Source: Yamagishiella unicocca
Taxonomy: Eukaryota; Chlorophyta; Chlorophyceae; Chlamydomonadales; Volvocaceae
DNA length: 64,000 bases
Reading direction: 5' to 3'
Assembly: GCA_003116995.1 (NCBI GenBank)
Contig: BDSL01000023.1
Coordinates: 682,001 to 746,000, forward strand
The position numbers and the translations under genes are program-made. Below are positions 35,929-47,902 of this stretch, piece by piece (within the stretch, counting starts at the first letter, position 1; each line of letters opens with the position of its first letter). The notes under the pieces are model-generated. The model searched no databases. It saw only the letters and a program-made list of their open reading frames with translations, and was not told the DNA's origin.

Positions 35929-38758
35929 CCTCCAGCACCAGGTACATGGGGTCCACCAAGCAGATGCACGCAAGGGAGGCCGACAGACCCCCCGCCTGGC
36001 CCTCGTCGCCAGCGCGCCCCATGCGCCGGCGGAGGTTCTGGAGCGAGACAATCTCTTAACAAACCAATCACCCCGACACCAGCACCGCAACCGCCTGCCT
36101 GCCGCACGTGTTTCGTCGCGGAGCGCACACATCCTTCCCTGTGTTCACTACTGATGACATCCTGCACGGAGCTGTGGCCGCTGCAGCTCAGGCGCACTGT
36201 TACTCGGGGCTCTGAACCACCCGGTGTGCCGCGTTCGAGATCAAGTGAGGCCGCACGCTTCGTCTAGAAGACGGTCGGATTCGCCCGTCCAGGATTCGCC
36301 CCAGCCAGCAGCCTCCTACAGCTCCGCCTGCAGACGGACGAAAACCAAGGGGGCGCCATCGGCTGAGGAAAAGCCACAGCAGCACAGCCGCAAACAAGGA
36401 CAACGCGCATGGAAGTCGACGACCGCAGGAAGCCTCCGTGTGGCATGGGCGCTCGAAGCCCGGCCCATCCGACCCACGGGTCGCACACGGTCCGTTTGCA
36501 AAAGGAACGGCGCATCTATCTCGCCCGCGGGTCACGGACCCACCCTGATCGCCTGGATGAAGACGTTGAGTGCGAAGAAGCTGATGAGCGCCATTACGGC
36601 GGGCCAGGACTTGGGGCCGGGCCAGTCAGAATCGTCCTGCTCTACGGGCCGGACGGACAGACGACGCCGGCAGCAGCGGCGGGAGCGGCAGCGCAGCGCG
36701 TACATGTCAGCCAGGCGGAGGAGGGGCGCGTCAGGGCGGAGCAGCAAAACATTGACCATTCGTGCAGCGGCCCTCCGGCTCCACGACCCACGGCAGCCAC
36801 ACAGCAAGTCGAACACCGCGTGAGGCGCAAAAGAAGAAACCCTGCGCCTGGCAAACCCTGCCGCCCTGCCGCCTGGCAAACCCTGCCGCCCTGCCGCCTG
36901 GCAAACCCTTCGAAGCCCTTCCGGCCGTCAAACGACCACCGCAGGCAGACCCGGCCGAGCCGGCCACGCGCCCACTCACTCGTGTCAATGGTCCGCTTGA
37001 CGGTGTACGCCAGCATGGCTCCCGAGCCTACCAGCCCCACGATGAAGGCGGGGGTGAACAGCGCGTCGTTGTTGAGGGACACCAGGCCGACGGCCTGGCC
37101 GCGAGGGAGGCGCGAGGGAGGAGCGAGGGAGGAGCGAGGGAGCGGAGAAGAGAGGGTATTGTTAGTCACGGCCCGAGGTACACCTCAGGGTTGTTTTGTG
37201 GATGCCTCGAGATGCTCCTGTTGCGTGAGGATGCGTGCTCACATGCCGATATGGCCCCCGCGCCAACCAACGACCCTCAAGGCCAACTTATTGCTGCGGT
37301 GCCAGCAGCGGCAGGTCTCGCCGCACCCCTCCCGCCTATCAGTTCCGGCGCCGTCCCCCTTCCGCCGCGCGCCGCAGGGACCCACAGGTGCGCCCTCACA
37401 CCCTCTCCGCCTTCATTGCTGGCACTAAACTCCCCAGCCATCACCATCGCCATCACCACCACCACCACCACCACTGCAAGCATGCTATGCTCAGACTGCC
37501 CCATGACCCCATCCCGCGGCGAGGACCACTACGGCAGGCAGAGGGCGGAGGGCGCTGCTCACTCACCACGACTGTAGCCACCACGCCGCCCGCCACCGGC
37601 ACCACGGCGGGCCTGCATCACAGGTTTAACAACAGCCGCAAACAAGCAAGGCATGGAAGAGCATGTGGTCAGATGGGTCATGGATTAATGGGGTTCACAG
37701 CCTCGTCTGGTTAACAGCTGTGTCCCGGCAGTTAAGGACACCACATCAGGGCGTCTAGTTGCTAGTGCTCCATGGGTGAGCGCCGCATGGGATCCGCCCA
37801 GCCGACCACGTCACACCATCCCGGAGCTCCGAATGCACGTGAGCTGGCGTGCACTCCAGGCAACTGGAAGCCCGCCAGTCCTGCTCCCTGCCGCCACCGC
37901 CTCTCCTGCCGCAGCCGCAGGCCAGGTGCCAGCGATTTGGGTCGTCACCCAATTCGATAACTGACTGCTGGGATCGCCCTGCTCCAGGTGATCCCTGGCC
38001 GCCGTAGCCGCTCCGTTGCTTGTTGCAATCACGACGCACTTCCACGACCTCCAGACCCCGTTCATGCGGTCAATGCACACGTCTCAAGAGTCGGATCACG
38101 CACCTGCCCGGGGTTCCCTCGGGTAGTTGTGACCTGCGATGAGTCCAACGATGTGGGTCAGGCCGCGAGCGCGTTACGAATGGGTCGATGTGAAGATGGG
38201 CCAGCCAGGACCACAGCGCAACACATAAGTAGGCAAGGGGGTGCGGGGGCGGCATTAATGCCAGTCGCTCGCCTGCACACTAGTTGCACGGACAGCAGAC
38301 AACAATCATCGTTTCAGATCAGTCTGGGCTGCCTCATACCTGGTGTACGCGCCCTCAGCGCCGAGCACCACCGCTGCAGAAGTCGGAGAAGGTTCACGCG
38401 ATGTCAGCAGCGCGTTAGTTTCCCCATTTAATAAGTTAGTTACATGAAGCTGTCGTTATCACGCACCATAAGCGATAGCCTGCTGCAGTACCGCGTAGCT
38501 GGTCGACGCCTCTACATACGCCTACGAGGCGGACACCAAATAACCGCTGATCAACGACTAAGTGACCAGATCCTGTATATGCGCGATTTATGACTGCGGG
38601 AGGCGGCGCTTGTCCTTGCTTGTGCAAATCGCGCACGCGAGCCGTCGCGAGCGAGGCCCGACCTGTGTCCGGACCACTGGGCGTGTGCAGATGTCTTTGC
38701 GTGCAGAGCTGAACGCTTGACGCCCGGTGCGAAGGGAGGGACGTAGCTGAGCCTGCAT
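35929..38758 (-). CDS. Probable plastid membrane protein, incomplete model
   Basis: Not assigned to a named family. Well supported exons in phase: 37612-37567 (hydrophobic VVPVAGGVVATVV), 37094-36980 (hydrophobic FIVGLVGSGAMLAYTV), and 36641-36544 or to a stop at 36532 (hydrophobic WPAVMALISFFALNVFIQAI). Together they give three likely membrane spans. A further in-phase exon, 36037-35929 (LSASLACICLVDPMYLVLE), fits if the GTGGGT donor at 36543 is used. A typical algal transit peptide begins at an ATG at 38758 (MQAQLRPSLRTGRQAFSSAR), but the link from it to the membrane exons, across about 1 kb, is not resolved. If the stop at 36532 is used, the protein ends ...QAIRVGP. Confidence 0.42.
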
Positions 38759-38759
38759 T

Positions 38760-39877
38760 TTCACTTGCACGATGGAGTGCTACTATTCGTGATCAAGCAG
38801 GGCGTCTAACAAGTATCGTCAAGATCAACCTGTGAAATGCTTTGGTGAAGCAGGCGGCCCCTAATTGGACAAGCTAGGCCATTCTCGCCATAATTCGCGG
38901 TCGTACTTCTGCACGGTGCCAAGCTGCCAAGCCCCTGGCGCATCCTAACAGTCCTTCGAGGCCGCATCAAGCGCTCTGGTTCTAATAATTGCCATTGAAC
39001 TCGTTTTGAGGGCGGGTCTTGGCTTCTCAAGCAGCAGACAAACTGTCGTCACTGTAAAAGGCCATTCCGCCCTTCCGTTTCCCATAGACCCAACACCCGA
39101 CGAAATAAACATACTGGGGGCTGCAGCGCAATATAATGTCCGCGGACGCCGCGGATGGCCCATGGGACAGCGGACCAGCTCTAGTGTGAACGTAGGCGAA
39201 GGGGGCCTCCGCACAGCTCGCTCGTGAGCCGGCGATGCCTGAACCACAACCACTTGACAACGCATCGGTGACTAAAAACTCGTTTAGATACAGTTGAACT
39301 GTGGAGTCACCACGAGATTGACTTAGTGCCCCTAAGCCTCGGCCCTGCCGCGGATGCGCAACACGACGGCACATGGGAGCCCGTGACAGACGTGTCGGCT
39401 TGGTATCGGTATAGAACGGAAACAGCGGAGACCTTACATTGGACTACATTGTGATGCATGGCTTGCCGTGTACCCAGTGTACACACCGCCCCCTCAGCCG
39501 CTACATGCAGCAGCACCCCTATCCCGGACTGCCTCCATCAAGGCCGAGAGCCCCAGCCTGCGTTCCTACGTGGCTGCCGCCACAACACTGGCTCCGCCGC
39601 CCAACGCGCCCATCCCATACCGGCCCGATCCACAACCCCTCTTGCGGGTCTTGCCCCTGCTGCCTCCTACTCAGCCCACACGTCCACCAACCCTACGACC
39701 TAGCGCTACTCAATCTGCCCCTGCCCAACCTGCCCCCGGGTCATCACCACCACCCACAGCATACTCGCTCTTGCAAGCCCACTAATCGCCAGCTCTGCCT
39801 CCCCTTTCCTCTTCCTCATTTCTTAGTAAGTGCCGACCTGCGCGTTTCCTCCCAATCCCCTTTTCTTCCCGCGCTCC
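38760..39877. other. Intergenic; contains 3' UTR of the DEDDy exonuclease gene
   Basis: No supported gene. A reverse-strand TGTAA (ttaca at 39434-39438) lies about 440 nt past the stop of the exonuclease gene and is a good polyadenylation signal for it. Remaining short ORFs on both strands lack GC3 bias. Confidence 0.5.
39434..39438 (-). terminator. TGTAA polyadenylation signal of the DEDDy exonuclease gene
   Basis: Reverse-strand TGTAA about 440 nt downstream of the stop codon at 39878. Confidence 0.5.
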
Positions 39878-42800
39878 TCACGGCGGCAGCAGCCACCTGA
39901 GGCCGGGGTCCCGCCGCCCGCCGCCCCCCGCGCCGCCCGCCCGCCCCATCAGTGTGCGCTGACTGGCCAGCAGCCACCGCAGCGCCATCCTCGCCTGCTG
40001 CCGGTCACTTTCTGCGTCCACGTCCATGTCCCTCAGCTCCGTCCACAGCTGCGACAGCGACTGCTCCGCCCAGGAGATGGTCTCCATGCTGGGGACCAGC
40101 AGCGGAGGAGGAGGCGGAGGCGGGGGGGGAGGAGGCGGGGATGGTGCGCCAGCCGCATCCAGCGGCGCTGCTGCTGCGGCAGCGGGCGCTGCTGCGGATG
40201 CTGCTGCGGATGCTGCTGCTGCCACGGATGCTGCTACTGCCGCTTCTTGGCACGTGGTGCCGGCTGCGGGCGCGGATGAGGTCGTTGGGTCGGCGGAGCA
40301 AGGGGGGAGGTCGGCGGAGTGAGCGTGCCCTAGGCCCCCTGTTGTTGCCTCTGCTACCTGGTCCGTTGGCTCTGCCGTTGAAGCGCGAGCGGCCTCAGTC
40401 GTTGCTGCCGCCGCTGCTGCCGCCGTTGCTGCCGCCACTGCTGCTGCTGGCTCTGCCGTCAAGATATCCGTCACTCCGGCCATTGACGCCTTCTCTGGCT
40501 GCAGCGGCCGCGGTGTTGGCGGTGGCGGCGCAAACCCACTACCTCCCACCGCCGCCGCCGTCGCCGTCGCTGGCGAAGCCCCGTCCACCCGCAGACCGTA
40601 CCGCTCGTACCGCAAAAGCAGGGCCGCCGTCAGCCACTCCATAAGGCCCATGTTCCTCCGGCTGATCCCGCCCCCCGCGGACGCCGAGCCCCGATCGAGG
40701 CCGCCGCCCTGATCGCCGCCCGCGGGCCCCCCTGCCGCCGAGCCCCCGCCCGCTTGTCGCACCACCATGAGCGGCGCTGCAGCCCTCATGTCCTTGTTGT
40801 TGGACATCTTGGTGCTCATGCGCCTGGAGCTCTCCAGAACCACCTGACGGCAGATCCGGCAAAAAAATACGACATGGTACGACATTCTTCTCATTTCGGA
40901 CGTCATAAAAGCTTTTGCACGATGCAACCAACCCACTTGGGCAGGCTATGGGTTGGGCCTCAAGCAGGGGCCCCATGGGGCAGCTGCCGTGGCGGCTACC
41001 CCTCGCTGCTCGATTTTAGATACTTGTAAGTGTTACATGTTACGGAGCTGCAACATTAACTACCGGTACAGTGGCACAGCGGGACAAGTGGCATGGTAAT
41101 TGGTAAAGGGCCCTTCGGCATCGGCATGGACGAGCTTACAGCACGCGCAGCGCGCGCCCTCAACATGTCACAACACGCGCAGCGCACGCCCTCAAACATG
41201 TCACAGCACGCATCTCACCCTGTCCGCCAGGTCCTTCCCCAGCCGCGGGTTGAGCGCCTCCGCCAGGCCGTGCAGGTAGCGCACGTCCGTGGAGGCGTAC
41301 TCGCACAGCTCGGAGGTGAGCGGGCGCTGGGACCACACCTGGAGCGTCAGGGGAGGGCAGGGAAGGAGGGAGGTGAGGGGGGGGGGGCAGGGAAGGAGGG
41401 AGGTGAGGGGGAGGGCAGGGAAGGAGGGAGGTGAGGGGGGGGGGCAGGGAAGGAGGGAGGTGAGGGGGAGGGCAGGAAAGGAGGGAGGGGCGAAGGCAGG
41501 CGGGGCATCTGAAGGCCAGGAAACACGCTTCACCGCACCTCGAATGCGTGACCCTCATCATCCTTCATCATACCTCATCCAGCAAGGGTTGCCCCTTCCC
41601 GCCCTCCGGCGCCCCCCCCCGGCCCTCCTCAAGCCATGCAATGCGCCTTTCCTCGCTACCGAGTACCGACCCCACCCTGAGTCGTTGTACACACTCCCCC
41701 ACAACCGAACCCACTCCTCACCCACCAGGTTGTCGTACACGTTCCCTCGCTCGCTGGGCCCCCCCTCCTCACCTGCGTGTTGTTGCTCTCGTGGTAGCGC
41801 CGTGAAATGGCCGTCGCCGCCGCCAGGTCTCCGGCGAGGCGGGCGGGCGCGGAGGCGCGTCCATCCCCCGCGAGCCTCCGCGACAGCGCCGAAACCAGCC
41901 CCTCAACCCAGCCGCCCGCCCTCATGCCACCCTCCGCCTGCCGTACCGCCACGTCAGCCAGCTGCAGGTCCACCACGCCGCGCAGCCGCACGCCCAGCTG
42001 GGAGCTGAGCGCCTCGGCGTCGCGGCGCACGTCGTACAGGTACTTGATGACGGACTGTCGAATGGGGGGTGCGGGGCGGCGGTGGGGGGGGGGGGGTTGG
42101 AGAGTAAGGGAGGCGGCGGGGGCGCTTGTGGGTTGCCGTGTGGGTTACGATGGTGGGTTTCGCGTGGGAGAAGGGGATGTCTGCTCCACCGACCCACACC
42201 TCGCCGACCCACCGACCCACCGGATCCTCCAGCAGCCCCTTGAGGCTGGTGGCTCCGTCCAGGCGGGAGCGGTACTGGAAGGCGCGCCCGCCCAGCGCCT
42301 CCACGTCCACCAGCCAGATGCTGAGGCCGCGGCCGCCGCGACCGCCGCCGCAACGAGCCGACAGCTGGCGGAGTGGTGGTGGTGGCGGAGTAGGGTCAGC
42401 GGAGTGGCAGCAGCAGCGGGGCACAGCACATGCAGTTAGGGGTGCAGGTACAGGAGCAGGGCGTCGTTCAGTACGCGCAGCCCTCCTCACCCTGGCTGCC
42501 CCCGGAACACTACAACCACCTGCCCGCACCTGCATCAGGCACAACCTGCCTCCCGGCCGGCCCAGCTCCACCCCCTCGCAATCCAACGCCAGGGGCCCCA
42601 GCGCGCCGCCGCCGCCGCCGCAGATGCCGCCGCCGGATCCAGATCCGGCTGCAGCTGCTCCCGTCCCTGCTCCCCCCGTGGCCGCCGCTGGCCCCGCCGC
42701 CGCCGCCGCCGCCACCAGCTGGTCCAGCATGAGCCCCAGCTGCGCGATTGTGGACACTAGCGTGTAGCCTCCGGCGCTGTGGTCGGGCGGCGTAGGAGGC

Positions 42801-43372
42801 GGGACCTGGGGGGCTGCCGGCGGCTGCGGCGGCTTGGAGACACCTCTGGGAGTGGGGCTGCTACGACCGCCGCCACGGCCGCCGGTCGCGGATCCAGGCG
42901 CGTTGGCGGCAGGCCCGCCAGAGCGGGTGCGATGCTTGCCAGCGGGGCGGGAGGGGGAGGGGGAGGGGGAGGAGGAGGAGGAGGAAGGGGGAGGGGTGCT
43001 GTCGCGTCGGCCGTCCTGGCGGGGGGCTGGCGGCTGGCGGGGCCGCGGGGCCAGTCCCAGACCCTCTCCATTGCCGGTACCGCTGACGCTGATACTGCTA
43101 CTGCTTTGTTCGCTGCTGGTGCTACTGCGACTGATGTTCTCACGGCCACTGCTGCTGCCAATGGGTTGGACGATCGTGGTGGGCACTGGCGGTGGTCGTG
43201 TGGCCAGACCTGCCGCGGCCGCGCGGTCCGTGTTGATGCTACTGGTGCTGCTGCTGATGATGCCTGCGCTGCTGGCAAGGGCGGGCCTGACTGGGCGCAG
43301 CAGGCCGCTGGACGGCTGCTCCGAAATCAACAGAGACGCCACCGCCGCTGCGTTCCTTGCGACAGCACGCAT
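39878..43372 (-). CDS. DEDDy 3'-5' exonuclease (EXD1/RNase D-like)
   Basis: 3'-5' exonuclease-domain protein of the RNase D/EXD1 type, two-metal nuclease on RNA or DNA. Exons: 43372-42530, 42364-42221, 42054-41773, 41338-41219, 40843-39878, all phase 0, 2,355 nt, 784 residues. The start at 43372 gives an organelle-type leader (MRAVARNAAAVASLLI); an in-frame upstream start at 43531 is less likely. After a Ser/Pro/Gly-rich region come Exo I (LALDCEGVELG, Asp and Glu), WLVDVEALG, Exo II (YLYDVRRDAEAL) and Exo III (CEYASTDVRYL, Tyr-x3-Asp), so all four acidic ligands are present. The Exo II exon carries a roughly 35-residue insertion after VAVRQAEGG. The long last exon is Ala-rich with a conserved-looking end (SMETISWAEQSLSQLWTEL). 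Substrate and compartment are inference. Confidence 0.85.
41357..41490. repeat. GA-rich minisatellite (about 29 bp x 5) in an exonuclease intron
   Basis: The unit gcagggaaggagggaggtga plus a G run is repeated five times with period 28-30 bp, between exons 3 and 4 of the DEDDy exonuclease gene. On the coding strand this is a long C/T tract just upstream of nothing essential; it begins right after the 3' splice site of exon 4. Confidence 0.85.
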
Positions 43373-43936
43373 CGCCGCGTGACTGTGGCGTCGCCGATCT
43401 TCAGAGCGGCCGCTCTTGATAGGAGTTAGATCGTAGGGCAAGGGCCATGCGAATTGACCGCAGCGAGCGCAGCTGTGCGACGATGGCTGGACGAAATTGC
43501 GCGCCGCCGTGCCACGCAGCCGAGCAGCCATTTGAGCCGTTGTGCTTCCCTATATCGTATTGCAAGAGCTAGCCGTGTGACTGGCCTCCATGAGAGATGC
43601 CCAGGCAATTTGAGTAGAGGCTCGCATACAAGCTATGATAAGCATGAGCAATAGTATACCGAAATTCACATTTAACATTTAAACCCTACAAGGACACACG
43701 CTGCACTCCAATCCAATCTGTCGCAATGGACCAATGGTGACTCTGGGTACCCGATTGTATCGTACAACCTCGGAGTCAAATCACGGACGGCAATGTAACA
43801 GTTGCGCGCGCCGTATGCCTGCATCCATAATTACAAATGTATCGCGCTACTCTAGGCGCTGCGAAAACCAAATAAACGTTGCTTTCGCTTTCCTTTCCGC
43901 ACACACATGACGGCGTCCAGCTAGCCGGTGCGCCCG
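43373..43936. promoter_or_regulatory. Shared divergent region between the two exonuclease genes
   Basis: 564 bp between the start of the 3'-5' exonuclease (43372, minus) and the start of the 5'-3' exonuclease (43937, plus). GC falls clearly in the middle (43600-43880). It holds no supported ORF and must contain both promoters and 5' UTRs. Confidence 0.55.
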
Positions 43937-46900
43937 ATGCGATCCATGGCTTGGATGCGCATCGCAGGAGGCTTCTGGCCAGGCGGTGCGGGGCGCTGGC
44001 CGCCCCGCGCTGCACCACCCCCGTGTCGCGGCCCCCCGACTCCTTCCCACATCCCGACCGTCTCCGACACAACAGCCGGCGCGGCAACAGCCTGCCGCGC
44101 CGCCCGAGCCAAGCGACAGCCCTCAGCCAAAGAACCCCTCTACGAAGAACGGCCAGAATCGAAGCCAGACGAAGGCACCGCGGCCGGCTCTGGCGAACCG
44201 ACCGCGGGCCCTGCAGCGGCCTCGGTGCAGTTGGCCAGCCCTGTGCCCCGCTCGCTTCGAACGGTAGCCCGCAGGACCGCCTCCAAATCTAAAACCCCAG
44301 ATCCGTCCATCCCGCCATCCGAAGCGCCGGCTCAGCAACTACAGCCGCAGCCATCGCCGCAATCACAGACCGGAGATGCCGTCCCAGCCCCCGGCCCGGC
44401 CCCGGCCACAACTACGCGCACCAGGCGCCCCAGAACCAAACCCTCCGCGGCTCCGGAACCACAACCTGATGTCCACGCCTCCGTCGCAGCAGGCGGCGCC
44501 CCGGCCCCGGCGCCCCAGCCGCTGCCATCACCAACGGTCGCCGTCCGCCGCACGGCACCCGCCGGCGTGCTGTTGGTCGTTGACGGCAACTACCTCGCGA
44601 ATCGGTCGTATTTTGGGTACGCCGGCCGGCGCCTGTCGACGTCCGGCGGTGTGCCCACGTCAATCACGTACGGCGTTATCAAGGTGGGTGGGCTGGCGGC
44701 AGCATGAGGTGCTGGCGGTATTGGCGAGTGTGGGGATTGCTTTCCTTGCAATCCTTGCAATATTAGCGAGTGGGGGAAGGCCTGATAGCGGATCAGGAGC
44801 TGGCCCCTTGCCGGTTGTCGCCCTCCCTTGTCCTGACATCGCATCCCGCGTTCTCAACCTCTTATACCCTTCACTTCCGCCGCCGCCGCCGCCGCTGCTG
44901 CACAGACTCTGCAGGCGGCTATCCGTGCCGTGCAACCGACCGCCCTGGCGGTGGTGTTTGACCCGCCCGGGCCCACCTTCCGAACCGCCATGTCGCTGCT
45001 GGACCCCTCGGGGCCCGCGGGGCGGGCGGCGGCACAGCTGGTGATGGAGGGGCGCCTGGACTGGCAGGTGGGGGGTTGGGGGGAAATGGGAGTGTGTTCT
45101 GTGTCACTGGCAGGTGAGTGGTGGTGGGGAACGGGAGTGTGTTTTGGGACACTGGCAGGTGGGAGGGTGGGGGAAACGGGAGTGTGTTTTGGGATACTGG
45201 CGATGGTGGCTGGCTGCAAGGTATCGGCACCGGTATCGATACGTGTGATGCCGGGTGGCGGCCAGTAACCCACCTCGGCCTGCGGCTCTCCTCACCTGCT
45301 TCCCGACCCCAGGACCTGGCTACCCGGCTTCTGGGTCTCGGAGCCGTGCAAGCGGACCTTAGCGCGGCAGCTGCCTCCGAGGCCGCCGCCACGCCCGCGT
45401 CCTTCCTGCAACCCAAAGGCACCTTCCTGGCGCCCCCCGAAGCCGCCATCATCGACTGGCAACTGCAGCCGTCGGTGCCGCCATCGGTGGCGAACTCCAC
45501 AGCTCCAGAACCAGCTCCGAAACCATCATCATCGTCGTCCCGTGCGGCGGCGGCGCGGGAGGTGCTGCTGGCGGCGTTGGGACCGGAGCTGGCGGCGACG
45601 CTGGGGCTGGTGGGCGACGCCGCCGCCACCGCCGCCGCCGCCGCCCTGGTGCCGCTGTACAAGGCAGGCCGTACCTCCAGGGGGGAGGACTTCCACTCGG
45701 ATTTCCAGAACCTGCAGGTGGGTCTACAAAAGGGCCGCTGGGGGCCCGGGGCGCAAGGGGGGGCGGCTGTAGCGGCGGACGGGGTACCTTCACCCGTGGG
45801 GACACGGGTGCGAGGACAGCACGGGAAGGAAGTGGAGGTCGCCCGCTGCTGCCTTTTGACTATTCCCAAAACATTTTATCATTGCGATTAGAGAAAGGCG
45901 TATAGATGGTGCCGTGCGGTAATATCATTGCGATTAGGGATAGGCGTATAGATGGTGCCGTGTGATACCGGTCTTACTCACAGCCCTCCGGGCTACTCCG
46001 CCCTGCCTAATGCGGCGTGGCCCGTTCATCCGGAGGTTGCAACCCGCCCCCGCCCCCAATGTCCCCCGCCCCTCCCCCGCTGCCTGTACCTTCACCTCAT
46101 GCAGCGCCTGCTGGGCCTTATGTCGGTGCCGCCGCTGTGCCGGCCCTGGCTGGAGGTGCGGCGCGCGGGCAGCGAGGCGGGATCAGGCGGGAGGGGAGGA
46201 GCTCAGGAGGGGCTCGGTCGCGGAATAATGTTGGCGTCTGGTTGGGTGCGGGGGGCGCTGCAGGGAGCACGATAGGGTTTGCTTTCTGGAGACATGAGCT
46301 TCTCGCGCTGCCGTTACTACCACCATCACCACCGGCACCACCGGCACCACCACCATCGGCACCACCACCACCGGCACCACCACCATCGGCACCACCGGCA
46401 CCACCACCATCGGCACCACCACCACCGCCACCACCACCATCGGCACCACCGGCACCACCACCATCGGCACCACCACCACCGCCACCACCACCGACACCTT
46501 GACCGCTGCGTCCCCAGGCCGACGACCTGGCTGGCCTGTTCGTCCAACAAGCCGTACAGCACGGCATGGCCGTACGCATCGTCAGCGGCGACCGTGACCT
46601 CATGCAGCTGGTCAGCGACCCAGATGACGTCACGCTGCTGTACCCGGCGCCGGCAGCAGCAAGGGGAGCAGCGGCACCCGCCGGCGGCGGCGGGGGACGC
46701 CGTAGCACCCGGGAGTTCCCCTTCAACGAGCTGAGGGAGGCCGACGTGGTTTCGGCGCTGGGCGTGGCTCCAGCGCTGGTTGCGGACTATAAGGCCCTGA
46801 CGGGCGATGACTCGGACAGCCTGCCGGTATGCGAGGGCATTGGCTGGGAGTCAACCTTGGTACAGAAAGATAGTGTACGAAGGGCCGCGAGGCTTGAGGT

Positions 46901-47902
46901 TTGGGTTCTAGATAACGTTTGGGCCACCACTGGTGCCCCTCCAGCCTGACCGCCGACCCCGGGGGGCGCTGTACGGAAACCCAATCCGCGCCGCGTTGCT
47001 CTGCAGGGCGTCAGCGGCATCGGGCCCAAGACGGCCGCCCAGCTGCTGGCGGCATACGGCAGCCTGGCGGGAATCCACCGTGCCGTCGAAGAGCTGCCGG
47101 CCAAGCGCCGGGCGTCGCTCCAGGTGGGGCGGGTCGCATTTAATGTACGGCAATCGTACGGCAATTGTGAGGTCGCGGCCCGGCGCCCTCCAGCCCCCAA
47201 CCGCGTTGCTCGCTTTCACCCGCCGCATCCCACATCGCGCACCCCGCTCCGCTGCCGCTGCCGGCTCAGGCCGCCCTGCCGGCGTCACTGTACACCCTCG
47301 CTCTGGCCCGCGTGCTGGGCTCCCCTGGTGGGTCTGGCTGTGTGGGTTTGAGGCTGGGGGTCGAAAGGACAAGAGCGTGAGCGGGGGCGCAAACAAAGAA
47401 TGGGGGTCGGGTGGGTGGGTCACCGTAACTTGCTCGATACGGAGCGCTGACCGCCCGTGATTGGGGCCTTGAGGAAGCTCCTCCTACAGTAGCAGCGTCC
47501 TCGACGTACGGAGCAGTAGGGCTAGCGTACCAGAATCTAGTCACTGCGTCCCGCCGCCCTGTCAGCCCCGCTCTTTCCCCCCACGTCCGTCGTCTAGGTC
47601 CTGTAACCGGGTCTTCTCGCCTCCCGCCGCATGTCCGCAAAAACTGCATTGGACGACTAATTTCTGTCCTCAATCTCCTAGGTCGTGCAACCGGGTCTTC
47701 TCGCCCCCCCCCCCCCATGCCGGCAGGAGCGCCCGCCGTCCCTGCCGACGTGCTCCCCGACGGACTGCTGCAGCGGCTGCGCCTGCGCGGGTTCGATCCG
47801 GTGCTTGTGGAGCCGGCGCTGCTGGAGCTGGAGATGCGGAGCCTGGCCAGGGGCGTGGGGACTGGCGGGGAGCTATGGAGGGACTTTGGCGGCAGGCGGT
47901 GA
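43937..47902 (+). CDS. 5'-3' exonuclease, FEN/DNA polymerase I N-domain type
   Basis: Structure-specific 5' nuclease related to the 5'-3' exonuclease domain of bacterial DNA polymerase I, organellar in plants. Exons: 43937-44683, 44906-45067, 45313-45717, 46105-46155, 46518-46826, 47007-47123, 47270-47327, 47727-47902. The sum is 2,025 nt, 674 residues. An ATG-rich leader (MRSMAWMRIAGGFW) and a Pro/Thr-rich region precede LLVVDGNYLANRSYFGYA, VVFDPPGPTFR, the metal-binding EADD (formed across the 46155/46518 junction), VSGDRDLMQL, TGDDSDSLPGVSGIGPKTA (helix-hairpin-helix) and YGSLAGIHRAVEELP. A Gly/Ala-rich insert (about residues 330-440) and another after LLYPAPAA enlarge the fold. The last exon (DVLPDGLLQRLRLRGFD) follows a C-run acceptor. 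It lacks polymerase and 3'-5' proofreading domains. Confidence 0.87.
45055..45205. repeat. 46-bp minisatellite that copies a 5' splice site
   Basis: Three copies of a unit of 45-46 bp (gggagtgtgttttgggacac plus tggcaggtg...). The exon 2 donor tggcag|GTGGGG (45068) belongs to the first unit, so copies tggcag|GTGAGT (45114) and tggcag|GTGGGA (45159) lie downstream. Confidence 0.8.
45873..45965. repeat. 44-bp tandem duplication in an exonuclease intron
   Basis: The block atcattgcgattagrgawag then gcgtatagatggtgccgtg occurs twice in intron 45718-46104. Confidence 0.85.
46317..46497. repeat. CAC/CGG trinucleotide-type minisatellite in an exonuclease intron
   Basis: Higher-order repeats of caccaccaccatcggcac fill about 180 bp of intron 46156-46517 and end shortly before the 3' splice site at 46517. 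Open frames through it (poly-His/Arg, poly-Val) are artefacts. Confidence 0.9.
47595..47720. repeat. Duplicated block near the last 3' splice site of the 5'-3' exonuclease gene
   Basis: taggtcctgtaaccgggtct (47595 on) and taggtcgtgcaaccgggtct (47679 on), each continuing tctcgcc and ending at an atg, are two copies of about 40 bp spaced about 85 bp apart. The second copy has a 14-C run that serves as the polypyrimidine tract of the last exon. Confidence 0.75.

Noticed and set aside
36642..37169. Single 175-codon minus ORF read without splicing
   Set aside because: Its N-terminal half is a real exon, but a GTGAGT donor at 36979 and a phase-matching acceptor give a better protein than read-through into Cys/Arg-rich sequence.
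46183..46734. Poly-Val and poly-His/Arg ORFs
   Set aside because: Generated by the CAC/CGG intronic repeat of the 5'-3' exonuclease gene.
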